Positions 7,710-17,897 of a stretch of 49,704 nt of DNA are shown in pieces. The position numbers and the translations under genes were made by a program. This DNA is from Saprospiraceae bacterium (GTDB lineage: Bacteria; Bacteroidota; Bacteroidia; Chitinophagales; Saprospiraceae): the NCBI GenBank assembly GCA_020630525.1, contig JAHDBF010000001.1:1-49704 (forward strand). Direction: 5' to 3'. How positions within the stretch are numbered: the stretch's first letter is position 1; every line of letters starts with the position of its first letter. The notes under the pieces are model-generated. The model was not told the DNA's origin and made no database searches. It saw only the letters and a list, made by a program, of their open reading frames with translations.

Positions 7710-8333
7710 TTATTTCAACCCAATATGCAAATGATCTGCTGTTCCATGATGTCTCAGAGTATCAAAACCCATCATCCAAAAATATAATGCCAAAGCAGTG
7801 TTTTTAAATTCTGATCTGTTTTTAGTTCTAATATCTACCGCATACACGTATCCGTCACTTTGCTTATAATGTAATGAAGATTTATTCTCCTTCATTCCCC
7901 AAGAACTATAGTCACTTGATTTCCTAGATGCGTCAGTCACAACCAAATCCTTATCTAAATGAATCAAGGTACTTAAGCTCAATCGCAATATTGGATGCAA
8001 ATCAGTAACTTCCTCTTTTATTGCTGCTGTTTTAAAATTACTGGTATTAAAAAAAAGCACTCCATGTATTACATAAACTGAGACTACAAAAAATGAAATA
8101 AAAACCCGACGTTTAAATGCAGAAGAGCTACCATATTTTCCAGTAAAACTTTCAAAGAAAAAGGTCAAATAGATAAAAAGTAAAACAGCAGTTAGAATAA
8201 CTCCACCTAGTACACAAGCATATGGCACTAAGTTATATTCATGATGCAAATATACACTACCTCTAATTAATAGGATAAACGGGAATATTAGCACAAAAAC
8301 ATATTTACATACTTGATATAAAAACCAAAACAT
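7710..8333 (-). CDS. Membrane-anchored protein with M15-like (LAS) peptidase motifs
   Basis: 207 residues. Three membrane segments occupy about 6-29, 34-62 and 75-96. The soluble C-terminal part (about 105-207) carries SLHYKQ (His155), AVDIRT (Asp167) and a final DHLHIGL (His201/His203). The order S-x-H ... D ... H-x-H is that of zinc peptidases of the M15/LAS group (VanY/VanX, phage L-Ala-D-Glu endopeptidases), and the upstream LDKDLVVTDASR segment also fits. The His-to-Asp distance (12) is longer than the usual 7, so the assignment is tentative. It would cut peptidoglycan stem peptides at the membrane surface. It is divergent from prfC, with 124 bases between them. Confidence 0.55.
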   Translation of the reverse strand: MFWFLYQVCKYVFVLIFPFILLIRGSVYLHHEYNLVPYACVLGGVILTAVLLFIYLTFFFESFTGKYGSSSAFKRRVFISFFVVSVYVIHGVLFFNTSNFKTAAIKEEVTDLHPILRLSLSTLIHLDKDLVVTDASRKSSDYSSWGMKENKSSLHYKQSDGYVYAVDIRTKNRSEFKNTALALYFWMMGFDTLRHHGTADHLHIGLK

Positions 8334-8429
8334 AGCTAGATTAAGTTATGACTACTGCGCAGAAAATAATACAATTATAATAGAATATACAATCATATTT
8401 AGAATAAAAAAGTTCCATTCAATTTTTAG

Positions 8430-8437
8430 TACTTTTG
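8430..8437 (+). promoter_or_regulatory. Candidate -7 element (TACTTTTG) of prfC
   Basis: TACTTTTG fits TAnnTTTG and ends 20 bases before the prfC ATG at 8458. The -33 position lacks a clear TTG. Confidence 0.5.
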
Positions 8438-8457
8438 CGGTCGAAAATTAGAATAAA

Positions 8458-10047
8458 ATGGGATTACAGCAAGAGATAGACAAGCGTAAGACTTTCGGGA
8501 TTATCAGTCACCCAGATGCAGGTAAAACTACATTGACAGAAAAGTTACTGCTTTTCGGTGGTGCGATCCAAGTTGCAGGTGCAGTAAAGTCGAATAAAAT
8601 AAAAAAACATGCCACCTCCGATTTTATGGAAATCGAAAAACAAAGAGGAATCTCTGTTGCGACTTCTGTAATGGCATTCATCTATAGAGATAAAAAAATT
8701 AATATCTTAGATACGCCAGGTCACAAAGATTTTGCTGAAGATACTTTTAGAACATTGACAGCGGTAGATAGTGCAATTGTAGTTATTGATGTGGCAAAAG
8801 GTGTCGAGGAACAGACAGAAAAATTGGTTAGCGTATGTAAAACACGTAATACTCCGATGATTGTCTTCATTAACAAAATGGATAGAGAAGGAAAGGATGG
8901 TTTTGACCTTTTAGATGAGGTAGAGCAAAAACTGAATATGAAAGCTTGTCCACTGTCCTGGCCTGTGGGAATGGGGCAAGACTTTAAAGGTGTTTACAAT
9001 ATCTATGAAAAAAAATTAAACCTTTTCTCGCCACATGGTAAGCAAGTGGATGAAGACATCATAGCAATCGAGGATTTATCTGATCCGATCTTAGACGAAA
9101 AAGTTGGGGAAAGATTGGCTAATGAATTACGAGAGGAAATTACCATGCTTGAGGAGGTATATCCTCCATTTGATAGAGAAAGCTATTTACGTGGAGAATT
9201 GAATCCAATATTTTTTGGTAGTGCTATAAACAATTTTGGTGTTAAGGAAATGCTTGATGCATTCGTTGAGATCGCTCCAGGTCCACTTGCTAGAGTAACA
9301 GAGGAAAGAACTGTAGAACCAGATGAAGCAAAATTTTCTGGATTTATATTTAAGATTCATGCGAATATGGATCCAAAACACAGAGATAGAATTGCTTTCT
9401 TAAGAATATGCAGTGGAACATTCGAACGTAACACAAATTATCTCCATGTCCGCCAAGGAAAGAAAATGAAGTTTTCTAACCCCACTGCTTTTATGGCATC
9501 TAAAAAGTCTATTGTTGATGAAGCATTCCCTGGTGATATTGTCGGTCTTTATGATTCTGGCAATTTTAAAATCGGAGATTCCATGACTGAAGGTGAGCAA
9601 TTACATTTTAAAGGAATACCAAGTTTCTCTCCGGAACAGTTTAGGTTTATAGACAATGCTGATCCGATGAAAACCAAACAGCTCAACAAAGGAGTTTTGC
9701 AATTGATGGATGAAGGTGTCGCCCAACTTTTTGTAAAAGAAGATACCAATAGAAAAATTATCGGTACAGTAGGTGCACTCCAATTTGATGTAATCCAATA
9801 TAGACTTGAGCATGAATATGGTGCAAAGTGTTCTTACGAACCAATAGCCATTCATAAAGCAGCGTGGATAGATGCTGATGATCCAGCAGCCTTGAAAGCA
9901 TTTATTAATAGAAGAAAAAATAATATCGCTAAGGACAAAGACGGCAACCATGTTTTTCTTGCAGAGTCAAGATGGATACTTGGTAGTGTGGAAGAGGCGC
10001 ATCCAGAAATCAATTTTCATTTTAGTAGTGAAATTAGAAGTAAATAA
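8458..10047 (+). CDS. prfC: Peptide chain release factor 3
   Basis: 529 residues, the usual length for RF3, a translational GTPase that removes RF1/RF2 from the ribosome after peptide release. The GTPase domain is intact: P-loop SHPDAGKTT (about 17-25), switch region with QRGISVATS, DTPGH (about 84-88) and NKMD (about 138-141). An EF-Tu-like domain 2 and the RF3-specific C-terminal domain (FDVIQYRLEHEYG, about 438-450) follow. The ATG at 8458 sits immediately before the conserved start LQQEIDKRKTFGIISHPDAGK. Beta-lactamase-like lipoprotein gene follows after 33 bases on the same strand and may share the transcript. Confidence 0.97.
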   Translation: MGLQQEIDKRKTFGIISHPDAGKTTLTEKLLLFGGAIQVAGAVKSNKIKKHATSDFMEIEKQRGISVATSVMAFIYRDKKINILDTPGHKDFAEDTFRTLTAVDSAIVVIDVAKGVEEQTEKLVSVCKTRNTPMIVFINKMDREGKDGFDLLDEVEQKLNMKACPLSWPVGMGQDFKGVYNIYEKKLNLFSPHGKQVDEDIIAIEDLSDPILDEKVGERLANELREEITMLEEVYPPFDRESYLRGELNPIFFGSAINNFGVKEMLDAFVEIAPGPLARVTEERTVEPDEAKFSGFIFKIHANMDPKHRDRIAFLRICSGTFERNTNYLHVRQGKKMKFSNPTAFMASKKSIVDEAFPGDIVGLYDSGNFKIGDSMTEGEQLHFKGIPSFSPEQFRFIDNADPMKTKQLNKGVLQLMDEGVAQLFVKEDTNRKIIGTVGALQFDVIQYRLEHEYGAKCSYEPIAIHKAAWIDADDPAALKAFINRRKNNIAKDKDGNHVFLAESRWILGSVEEAHPEINFHFSSEIRSK

Positions 10048-10080
10048 TTTACACCAAAAAACATCATCAATATTATTAAT

Positions 10081-11388
10081 ATGAGGATTATTCTTGCCAT
10101 CACTATTTTATTTATTATTAGTTGTAATTCATCATCGACTAATGAACCAGTAGCAGAAAAAAAATACCAAGATTTAAAAAATAACATAAACAGCTACTTT
10201 AACGCACTAGCGGAGATAAAGAAATTTAATGGTGGTGTAACTGTTAAAAAAGATGGAGAGACGATATTGTCGAAAGTATATCATTTAGAAGAAAATGAAG
10301 TCAAAACACTTGGGGTTCAATTGAATTCACAATTTGATATTCATTCCATTTCAAAATTGATGGCTAAGGCTTCAGTAATAAAATTAGAACAAGAAGGCAA
10401 AATCAGCAAAACTGATTACATAAGTAAATACATTCCAGATTTTCCAAACGGAGATAAAATAAGGATTACTGATTTAATGGAACATCAATCTGGCTTACCA
10501 AGAAGATTTAGTATAAAATATGATAACTTAATTGACAAAAACCCAGAAGAAATTATTGCACTAATAAAAAAGGAAAAATTGAATTCTGAACCAGGAACAG
10601 AAACGGTGTATTCTAATCTTGGTTATGAATTGCTTTATTATATCATTTCAAAAGTGACTAACATTCCATTTGTTCAGTATATTGATGAAACGTTTTTTGG
10701 TCCATTAGATATGAATGATAGTGGTGCGCACTTTCATATAAAAAAAGACAATCTAAAAAACAAAGTGAATAATCATGAAGAAGACGATGGTGCAATTGTA
10801 AACATTCCAAACATAGAAAATAGTGGAATGAATCAATCAAGGGTATACGCTACAATGGAAGATTTATTGAAATTTATAAATTATTTGAAAGACGAACCTT
10901 TTGCTTCTGAGCTAAAAAACAAAAGTAATATCATTAGTGGATCTGGTGGTGGCGATGGTATCCTAAGTCATGTCAAAGCAGATTTATCAAACAACTATGA
11001 TCTTGTATTTTTCTCCAACTATGATGAAATTCCTTTCGGTAAAATCATTGGAGATGTAGAAAAAATAATGACGAATCAAGCGTTTGAAATTCCTAAAATC
11101 TTAAATAGGAAAGCTATTGCGGTAGATCAAAATGTCTTAAAGAGGTATGAAGGCGTGTATAATCTTCCAGATTTTAATAATAACAATTTTGGTTTTAAAG
11201 TAGAATCTGACTCTTTGGTTTTTTATCAAAATGGAGAAAGAAGAGATGCATTATTTGCAGAAAGTGACAGTACCTTCTTTTTTGAAGCAACTGATCCAGA
11301 CTTCTTTACTTTTAAGAAAAACGAAAATAAAACTTACGACCTAATTTTCAATTTTAAAGGAATGAATATGTTGGGTAAGAAGCAGTAA
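10081..11388 (+). CDS. Serine hydrolase lipoprotein, class C beta-lactamase/PBP-like
   Basis: 435 residues. Lipoprotein signal with lipobox IISC (Cys15). The catalytic domain (about 45-320) has the Ser-x-x-Lys motif in HSISKLMAK (Ser89, Lys92) after FDI, and the Tyr-x-Asn motif in VYSNLGY (Tyr177, Asn179). TDLMEHQSGLPRR between them is typical of the family. The third motif, normally H/K-x-G, appears only as SGSGGGDGI around 312-320, without the basic or His residue. A C-terminal domain (about 360-435) is beta-rich, as in family members with a lipocalin-like tail. Function is probably an esterase or D-amino-acid peptidase acting on the cell envelope, not antibiotic resistance. Confidence 0.85.
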   Translation: MRIILAITILFIISCNSSSTNEPVAEKKYQDLKNNINSYFNALAEIKKFNGGVTVKKDGETILSKVYHLEENEVKTLGVQLNSQFDIHSISKLMAKASVIKLEQEGKISKTDYISKYIPDFPNGDKIRITDLMEHQSGLPRRFSIKYDNLIDKNPEEIIALIKKEKLNSEPGTETVYSNLGYELLYYIISKVTNIPFVQYIDETFFGPLDMNDSGAHFHIKKDNLKNKVNNHEEDDGAIVNIPNIENSGMNQSRVYATMEDLLKFINYLKDEPFASELKNKSNIISGSGGGDGILSHVKADLSNNYDLVFFSNYDEIPFGKIIGDVEKIMTNQAFEIPKILNRKAIAVDQNVLKRYEGVYNLPDFNNNNFGFKVESDSLVFYQNGERRDALFAESDSTFFFEATDPDFFTFKKNENKTYDLIFNFKGMNMLGKKQ

Positions 11389-11415
11389 AGATTTTTTAGT
11401 AAATATTTTAAATTA

Positions 11416-12216
11416 TTAAATTGAATTCAATGCCAATAAATTAATCCCAACTCTATAAAACTGAATAAATAGATTCACTAAAAAAACTGAAATAACACCT
11501 TTAAAAACTGAAGCTACCCAAGAATTTTTATAAAATTTATTTAGTCCAACTATATAGTAGACTAGTTCAGCGATAGTGATTGGAATGATAAACCACCATT
11601 TTGAAAACCCATCTATAAATAATTTTAGCAGTTCACTATTAATGACTGATACGATAAGTACAAATGAAAAGTAGTGAGTAGCAAAAACAAGATGTTCTGG
11701 GAATTTTAATTTTTTTCTAAAATTCAAAACTACTCCAATGAATGCAATAAATGGTATGAGCACAAATATTAAACCTTTTGCATAACTTTCAGATTTTTGA
11801 TCATACAAAACAGCAATTTCTTCTTGAGTGATTGACTTAAGTGCTGCTATTTGTCTTACCTTTTCTAAAACTTTTATTCCATCAAAATCTTCTTTAAAAA
11901 ACCATTTAGATGGTGTTCTAAAAAGATCAATATCTGATAAAAACAAGAAAAATATTATATTGGCAATAACAAAGATTTGAAATGGCTTCATAAAAGGTAC
12001 TCTGATTCCTTCGATGTAATTTTTCGACAATCTACCTGGATAAAAAAATAAAAGTTTAATTGTTCTAAATAATTTTGAATCAAAGTTTGTTATGATACCG
12101 ATAGCTTCTGAAACAATGTGAGTTATTGTTAGTTCATTTTTACCAATAACTTTTTCTCCACATTGGCTGCAGAATTTTCCTTCTAGTTTGGCTTTACAAT
12201 TTTTGCAATTTCTCAT
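11416..12216 (-). CDS. DUF3667 zinc-ribbon membrane protein
   Basis: About 266 residues from the chosen start MRNCKNCKAK; an ATG 18 bases upstream would overlap the stop of the serine dehydratase gene and puts six extra residues before the ribbon. The N-terminus is a zinc ribbon with two Cys pairs (CKNC and CSQC). Then comes the DUF3667 signature with FDSKLFRTIKLLFFYPGRLSK and FMKPFQIFVIANIIFFL. Four or five membrane segments follow. The family is common in Bacteroidota and of unknown function. It is next to sdaA with a small gap, so it is probably co-transcribed. It converges with the serine hydrolase gene. Confidence 0.85.
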   Translation of the reverse strand: MRNCKNCKAKLEGKFCSQCGEKVIGKNELTITHIVSEAIGIITNFDSKLFRTIKLLFFYPGRLSKNYIEGIRVPFMKPFQIFVIANIIFFLFLSDIDLFRTPSKWFFKEDFDGIKVLEKVRQIAALKSITQEEIAVLYDQKSESYAKGLIFVLIPFIAFIGVVLNFRKKLKFPEHLVFATHYFSFVLIVSVINSELLKLFIDGFSKWWFIIPITIAELVYYIVGLNKFYKNSWVASVFKGVISVFLVNLFIQFYRVGINLLALNSI

Positions 12217-12227
12217 AATTTCTATCA

Positions 12228-13631
12228 CTAACAATTCGCATGCACAACAGGTAGATTAAAAGCCAGTCCTCCTTCCGATGTTTCTTTATAATTGACATGC
12301 ATATCTTGCGCTGTATCCCACATGGTTTTTATTACCGTATCTAACTTTACGATTGCTCGATCTGGATCACTCATCAAAGCAAGATTAGAAGCAGTTATAG
12401 CCTTAATGGCACCTAAAGCATTCCGCTCTATACATGGCACTTGCACTAAACCACCTATTGGATCACAGGTTAAACCGAGATGATGTTCCATTGCTATCTC
12501 TGCTGCCATAAGACAATGTTTTGGAGAACCGCCCAGCACTTCTGTTAATGCTGCCGCAGCCATCGCCGATGACACTCCGATCTCTGCTTGACAACCACCA
12601 ACTGCAGCAGAAATTGTAGCTTCCTTTTTAAATAAACAGCCGATCTCACCTGCAGTAAACAAAAATCTCTTTACAGACTCCTTACCTTTATAATCACAAA
12701 AAAAACGATAATACAATAGAACAGCAGGTATCACACCCGCCGCACCGTTAGTAGGAGAAGTGACTACCCTACTCAGAGAAGCGTTTTGCTCATTAACTGC
12801 TAGAGCAAAACAACTGATCCATTTGTTTATAGAATTAAAATCAGTTTTGCTTTCTTTTATCATTTGCATCCAATGATCTCTGGATTCAAAATTTTCAACG
12901 CCAGTAAAGCTAGAGCATAATGACTTTGCTCTACGGCTGACATTTAATCCTCCGGGTAATACCCCTTCCGTTATACAGCCTTGATATACACACTCAAGTA
13001 TTGTTTCTAGCAATGCTTCAATCTTTGCATCAATAATTTCTTCTGCATTAAAGTATAATTCGTTTTGCCAAACTATATCTGATATGCTACAATTTTCAGT
13101 ATTTGTATAATCTATGATATCCGACCCATAACTTATAGGAAAAGGCAATTCTATAAACTTAATGTCTGGATGCGCAGATTCATCTCTTTCTAAAAATCCT
13201 CCACCTACAGAAATAAAAAGTTCTTCTTTTATTAAAACACCTTGTTTGTAAATTTTAAAAACCAACGTATTGGGATGCGCATGATGAATTGTGGGTTCGA
13301 ATATAATGTCAAGTTCAGGGTCGAAAAATATCTCCTTGTTAGCAATACAGATTTTTCTATTTTCCTTTACATCGCTAATTAATTTGTCAATACCATTAGT
13401 ATCAATAGTATCAGGATGATAAGCCAACAAACCCAAGATTACGGCTTTGTCAGTAGCATGACCAATTCCAGTTTTTGATAACGACCCATACAGTTGAATC
13501 GTTATTTTATCAAAGTCCAAATCTATAATTTCTTCAAGAAATATATTGGCTGCTTTCCATGGACCTAAGGTATGCGAACTAGATGGTCCGATTCCTATTT
13601 TAAATATATCAAAAATGCTTATTGATTCCAT
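12228..13631 (-). CDS. sdaA: L-serine ammonia-lyase (iron-sulfur, single chain)
   Basis: 467 residues; converts L-serine to pyruvate and ammonia in the cytoplasm. The beta domain comes first, with the start [20 protein letters not shown]; the alpha domain follows with [13 protein letters not shown] and the iron-sulfur cysteines. GGCQAE supplies one, and [13 protein letters not shown] two more, 11 residues apart as in known enzymes. The chain ends in VVHANC, so the terminal Cys467 is placed to cap the fourth iron, the tail-in-mouth arrangement known in type 2 enzymes. The start is fixed by the conserved N-terminus. The DUF3667 gene follows directly; the TPR lipoprotein gene lies 35 bases upstream on the same strand. 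Confidence 0.95.
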   Translation of the reverse strand: MESISIFDIFKIGIGPSSSHTLGPWKAANIFLEEIIDLDFDKITIQLYGSLSKTGIGHATDKAVILGLLAYHPDTIDTNGIDKLISDVKENRKICIANKEIFFDPELDIIFEPTIHHAHPNTLVFKIYKQGVLIKEELFISVGGGFLERDESAHPDIKFIELPFPISYGSDIIDYTNTENCSISDIVWQNELYFNAEEIIDAKIEALLETILECVYQGCITEGVLPGGLNVSRRAKSLCSSFTGVENFESRDHWMQMIKESKTDFNSINKWISCFALAVNEQNASLSRVVTSPTNGAAGVIPAVLLYYRFFCDYKGKESVKRFLFTAGEIGCLFKKEATISAAVGGCQAEIGVSSAMAAAALTEVLGGSPKHCLMAAEIAMEHHLGLTCDPIGGLVQVPCIERNALGAIKAITASNLALMSDPDRAIVKLDTVIKTMWDTAQDMHVNYKETSEGGLAFNLPVVHANC

Positions 13632-13666
13632 TGCTTAATTATAAAGCTAATATTGTACAAATTAAA

Positions 13667-15214
13667 TTATTCGGTTTCATGGCTTATTTTTTCCAAAGCT
13701 TTTGTTGGAATTAATCTTTTCGGAGCTCTGATAAGTGTATTTTCAAATTGTAATTTTGCCTCTTCATTTCTACCTTTTGAAAGCAACCATTCACCATACA
13801 ATTCACTTGATGGCTTTATGATTTCTGGAGGCCCATACAGATACGTTGTTTTCTGTTCCAATGAGATTGCTTCGCTCAATAATTTATCCACCTTTGTATC
13901 ATCATTAGATATCATAGCTACCAATGATTGTAACTCTTTCTTCATCACCTCAGTCCGATCTACATGCACTTGCATTGGTCTTTTCCTAGTATAAGAACCA
14001 CTACACATTTGGCTTTCGCCCAAAAGTAATTCATTCCCAACTTCCCGTATCCTTCGTTCTAATTCTCCTATGATTATATTAATGGCATTGGTATCACGTT
14101 GAGTATAAGCATACATACCTTCTACAAATTTATGAGAAGCAAATATTTGTATCGGAAGATCATCAAAAGACATGGTGTCGATTCTCAACTCATCATCCCA
14201 TAATCCTGTCTCAACAAAATATGCACCTTTCATCATAATATGGTGCGCTTTTGATTTACTTGTAGGATCAAGGTAACAATATTTTTTCATCTCCTCTACC
14301 AACGATCTTGCTTGTGCATAATCTCCTTTTTGAAGATAGCCATACATTAACCACTTAAAGGAGTGTAAGCCTAATTTACTATAATTTAGATTTTTGCGTT
14401 GACGTTGCTTTTTGCTGGCTTCCCAAGAAGCAATATTACTATTTATTACTTCATCCCACATTCCTAAAGCTATATAAATGTGTGATGGCATATGCAAAGC
14501 GTGCGTAGCATCAGGTGCTACCTTGGCATAACTATTCGCAGCAGACAAGGCTTTGTGTGCATTTACTGGATCATCATATCCATGTATCAAATAGTGTAAT
14601 GCACCTGGATGGTTTGGGTTTTCATCAATTACACTTTGAGCTATCGTTGCAGCTTTATTGTATAATGTAGAGTCACGTTTTCCTTCACTAGATCCCAATA
14701 AAGACAATGCATAAAAAGCAGCAATTTCGTTATTATCAGGATATTTCTTATATAGAGCATTCATAAATTCAGCATAGGCTTTATCACATTCACTCTTACT
14801 ACCTTCACCATACAATATTGAGATTGCATCAAACAGATCTTTCTCATAATCTGTTTTGAACATAGTTCGTTGCTCAATTCTCGTTTCTCCTAAACTTGTT
14901 AAAATTTCATTGGCTTCATCTTTTTCTTGTTCTCTCCAAAGTGCGTGATTTTTGGTCATTGCTTCTCCCCAATATGCCATTGCGAAGCTACTATCTATTT
15001 CTTGTGCCTTTTGAAACTGCTCTGCCGCATCATCAAATTCAAAACTATATAGCAACAACAAACCATTATCAAAATAAGGAAGTGCCAATGAGTCTCCAGT
15101 AACCTTCATAGAGGCAACTCCTAGCTGAATATCATTTTCAAAGCTCTCGATTTTAGTTTCTGAATCACAAGCTATTAGCATTAAGATTGTTATCCCAAGG
15201 TATACCGCTTTCAT
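13667..15214 (-). CDS. TPR-containing lipoprotein
   Basis: 515 residues. Lipoprotein signal with LIAC (Cys16). The first repeat has the classical TPR shape (FDNGLLLLYSFEFDDAAEQF, then AMAYWGEAMTKN, about 48-90), and more helical repeats run through the chain, with a last one at about 470-505 (YGEWLLSKGRNEEAKLQFENTL). The GALHYLIHGYDDP and ATHALHMPSHIYIALG segments are characteristic of a Bacteroidota and proteobacterial family often found near oxidoreductase or copper genes, but I cannot name a function. It probably sits in the periplasm attached to a membrane. A 124-base gap with a hairpin separates it from the upstream receptor gene. Confidence 0.8.
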   Translation of the reverse strand: MKAVYLGITILMLIACDSETKIESFENDIQLGVASMKVTGDSLALPYFDNGLLLLYSFEFDDAAEQFQKAQEIDSSFAMAYWGEAMTKNHALWREQEKDEANEILTSLGETRIEQRTMFKTDYEKDLFDAISILYGEGSKSECDKAYAEFMNALYKKYPDNNEIAAFYALSLLGSSEGKRDSTLYNKAATIAQSVIDENPNHPGALHYLIHGYDDPVNAHKALSAANSYAKVAPDATHALHMPSHIYIALGMWDEVINSNIASWEASKKQRQRKNLNYSKLGLHSFKWLMYGYLQKGDYAQARSLVEEMKKYCYLDPTSKSKAHHIMMKGAYFVETGLWDDELRIDTMSFDDLPIQIFASHKFVEGMYAYTQRDTNAINIIIGELERRIREVGNELLLGESQMCSGSYTRKRPMQVHVDRTEVMKKELQSLVAMISNDDTKVDKLLSEAISLEQKTTYLYGPPEIIKPSSELYGEWLLSKGRNEEAKLQFENTLIRAPKRLIPTKALEKISHETE

Positions 15215-15283
15215 AGTTATTTTTTTCTTTCAGAAAGATAAAAGAAAATACTGAAACGGAATATATTAATCACCAAAACAAAA

Positions 15284-15311
15284 AGTCCTTGCAAATTATT
15301 ATGCAAGGACT
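15284..15311 (-). terminator. Hairpin terminator of the outer-membrane receptor gene
   Basis: Inverted repeat AGTCCTTGCA (15284-15293) and TGCAAGGACT (15302-15311), 8-base loop. On the minus strand it is followed by TTTTGTTTTGG. It lies 28 bases past the receptor stop codon at 15339. Confidence 0.75.
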
Positions 15312-15338
15312 CCAACTTTAAAATCTAATATATAACTA

Positions 15339-17762
15339 TTATTGCTTGCCTCCTCCTATTCTACTTTTCTCATCTTCTAATCCAGTTTTTCTCTTTCTAG
15401 ATTTTACTTGTTCGTTTCCAAAGTTATAAGTAACACTCAATTTTACTTTTCTACTATCCCAACCACCATTGGCCATTACTGATAGATCACCTAACACACT
15501 TTCGCCATTCCAATCTTGCGTCTTCAATATATCAGATACCGATAACTTAACTTTCATCGCATCATCTAAGAATGATTTTTGAACACCTAAATCTATACTT
15601 GCCATTGCCTTCATTTTGAAATTTGCACCCCAAAGTCCTGGAGTTGTATACCATCCTGATAATTCCATATTATATCCCTTCGGTAAACGGAAAGTATGTT
15701 GTTGATACAATTGACCAGAAGTAACTGATAGATCAACATCTTTTCCAATTCCAATATTACCAGTATTTTCAGAATGGCTTACGGTAATAGAGGTATAACT
15801 ATTCCACCACTCTTTTATTGGAATCGGTGAACTGATATTAAGACTTAATACATTTTGTGACTCTAAATTATATTGAGAAATAACAGTTGTATTTTCTCCA
15901 AATGACTCTGTCAATTGTCCAATAAGATCATTGGTTCTTGCATAAGACAAACTTGTATTCAAACTATAATTCCAAGAATGGCTTACCGTTATATTGTGTG
16001 AATATTCAGGTTTCAAAAATGGGTTTCCCTGTTCGAATGTCAGTTCATCAATTCTAGATCTAAATGGATTAAGTACTTGATAATCTGGTCTTGATAATCT
16101 ACGGCTATATCTAAATTGAAAAGAATTCTTTTCATCAGCAGTATAAGTTAATCCTACGGAAGGAAACAAGTCAAAATAATTTCTTTCTACGATTTGGTCA
16201 TTAGAATCAATCATAGCATCTAAGTCACCTTTAGAAGAAGTGTGCTCTGCTCTCAGTCCAGTTTGCATTCCCACTTTACCAATTGTGGTATTGTAATTTA
16301 CATATGCGGCAGTCACCATTTCTGTATAATCAAAGTCATTAGAGTTTTCAATATTCAATATTTCCTCTTCACCATAGATGTCATAAAAATCAAAACTATT
16401 TTTAGTAACCACTTCAGAAACTTTCGAACCTACTTCTAATTTGCCTTTTCCTAAATTCTGTTCGTAATCCAATTTTGCAGTTTTTATATCAATAACGGTA
16501 GGTGTATTTGTCGAGAATTCTACCATTCTCAACAAGCTTCTATCTGCTCCATCTAAGTAACTATTAGGTAGTCTCTCGTAGCTGTCATTATCATATCTAC
16601 CATAATCCAAATCAACATTAAATTTCTTATCTGCATTTTCATATTTATAATTCAAATTATAGTTCAAGTCTAAAGATTCGCTGTTGCTTAATACATTAGC
16701 AGCTAAGATGCTATCTACTTTTGTTGTACCGATATTAAATATATCAGTATTTGAGACAGAATTCCAATCGCTTTTACTTATGCTACTTGACAGCAATACG
16801 CCGACCGTACTTTTATCTGATATAAAATGATCTAAACCAAATTTAAAATTATTTCCAGACCAATTACTTCTTCCTGTTGACCTCTGATCATACACGACTC
16901 CGTTAAGTTCACTTCTTATATTGGTAGGATTAATATTCCCACCGTCATAAAGTGAAGCATTTCCAAATGCATTCCATTTTTTATTTCTCCAATTTCCAGT
17001 TAAGGTCGCTCCATATCCAGTAGTTTCACCTTGTTTATAATTTACATTTAAACTTCCATTAGCACCTAGACTAGCATCTTTCTTAAACCTGATATTGATG
17101 ATTCCGGCATTACCTTCAGCATCATATTTTGAAGAAGGGTTGGTAATAATTTCTATATTATCAATCTCAGAAGATGGTATTGTTTTAAGGTAGTTAGATA
17201 ATTGATCACCAGATAATTTAGAAGGTTTTCCATCAATGAATATCATTACACCAGATTTTCCCATAAGCATTACATTCTCATTGTTATCTACCATAACGCC
17301 AGGTGCCTTTCTTAGTAACTCCAACGCATCAGAGCCCGAAGCATTTATACTTCCATCGACATTAAAGACCATTCTATCAGCTTTCATTTCCAACAAAGGT
17401 CGCTTGGCCGTTACGGTTACTTCAGCCAATTCATTAGAAGGTGGAGACATTAAAACATCTTCAATTTCAAAAGATGCTTCATTATTTAATGAAAAGATTT
17501 CTGTATTGAAATCTGCTAATCCTACATAGTTTATTCTAATCCAATATTCACCAGGCTTTACATTTGGGATAGAGAAGCTTCCATCTTGGTTGGTATATTC
17601 TAGTTTTACTATTGTGCTATCCGCTGCACCATTTAAAATTACATTTGCAAAGTCTACCGGCGTACCGTCACTATTTAAGACTCTTCCTTTTACTTCTGTT
17701 GCATTTAAAGCTAGTGAAAACAAAGCAAAAAATACAGTTATAATCATTGATCTCATATTCAT
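15339..17762 (-). CDS. TonB-dependent-receptor-like outer-membrane beta-barrel protein
   Basis: 807 residues. Signal peptide about 1-21. A carboxypeptidase-regulatory-like domain (about 23-100; VKGRVLNSDGTPVDFANVIL) is followed by a plug domain (about 115-225; GSDALELLRKAPGVMVDNN and SSKYDAEGNAGIINIRFKK) and a long beta-barrel to the end. The barrel belongs to the OMP_b-brl_3 type (FQFRYSRRLSRPDYQVLNPF). The C-terminus has a short basic tail after YNFGNEQ, common in this subfamily. Substrate unknown; no SusD gene or other uptake partner is adjacent. It may import a peptide, metal complex or small organic molecule in a TonB-dependent way, but no clear TonB box was identified. Confidence 0.88.
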   Translation of the reverse strand: MNMRSMIITVFFALFSLALNATEVKGRVLNSDGTPVDFANVILNGAADSTIVKLEYTNQDGSFSIPNVKPGEYWIRINYVGLADFNTEIFSLNNEASFEIEDVLMSPPSNELAEVTVTAKRPLLEMKADRMVFNVDGSINASGSDALELLRKAPGVMVDNNENVMLMGKSGVMIFIDGKPSKLSGDQLSNYLKTIPSSEIDNIEIITNPSSKYDAEGNAGIINIRFKKDASLGANGSLNVNYKQGETTGYGATLTGNWRNKKWNAFGNASLYDGGNINPTNIRSELNGVVYDQRSTGRSNWSGNNFKFGLDHFISDKSTVGVLLSSSISKSDWNSVSNTDIFNIGTTKVDSILAANVLSNSESLDLNYNLNYKYENADKKFNVDLDYGRYDNDSYERLPNSYLDGADRSLLRMVEFSTNTPTVIDIKTAKLDYEQNLGKGKLEVGSKVSEVVTKNSFDFYDIYGEEEILNIENSNDFDYTEMVTAAYVNYNTTIGKVGMQTGLRAEHTSSKGDLDAMIDSNDQIVERNYFDLFPSVGLTYTADEKNSFQFRYSRRLSRPDYQVLNPFRSRIDELTFEQGNPFLKPEYSHNITVSHSWNYSLNTSLSYARTNDLIGQLTESFGENTTVISQYNLESQNVLSLNISSPIPIKEWWNSYTSITVSHSENTGNIGIGKDVDLSVTSGQLYQQHTFRLPKGYNMELSGWYTTPGLWGANFKMKAMASIDLGVQKSFLDDAMKVKLSVSDILKTQDWNGESVLGDLSVMANGGWDSRKVKLSVTYNFGNEQVKSRKRKTGLEDEKSRIGGGKQ

Positions 17763-17897
17763 AAAGTTTTGTTAACGTGTTGTGTTATGCCTCTATGACG
17801 TATGAAGTTTAGATTAAGTTAAAGGTGTTGGTCGAGTAAAGGAGTGCGTTTGTCGAGTGGCTCAAAAGATATTGTAACTATATGATTTGTGAAAGTA

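Noticed and set aside
9601-9951. Minus-strand open frame of 116 codons inside prfC
   Set aside because: Lies wholly within the clear prfC coding frame on the other strand, has no known motif and a composition typical of a shadow frame.
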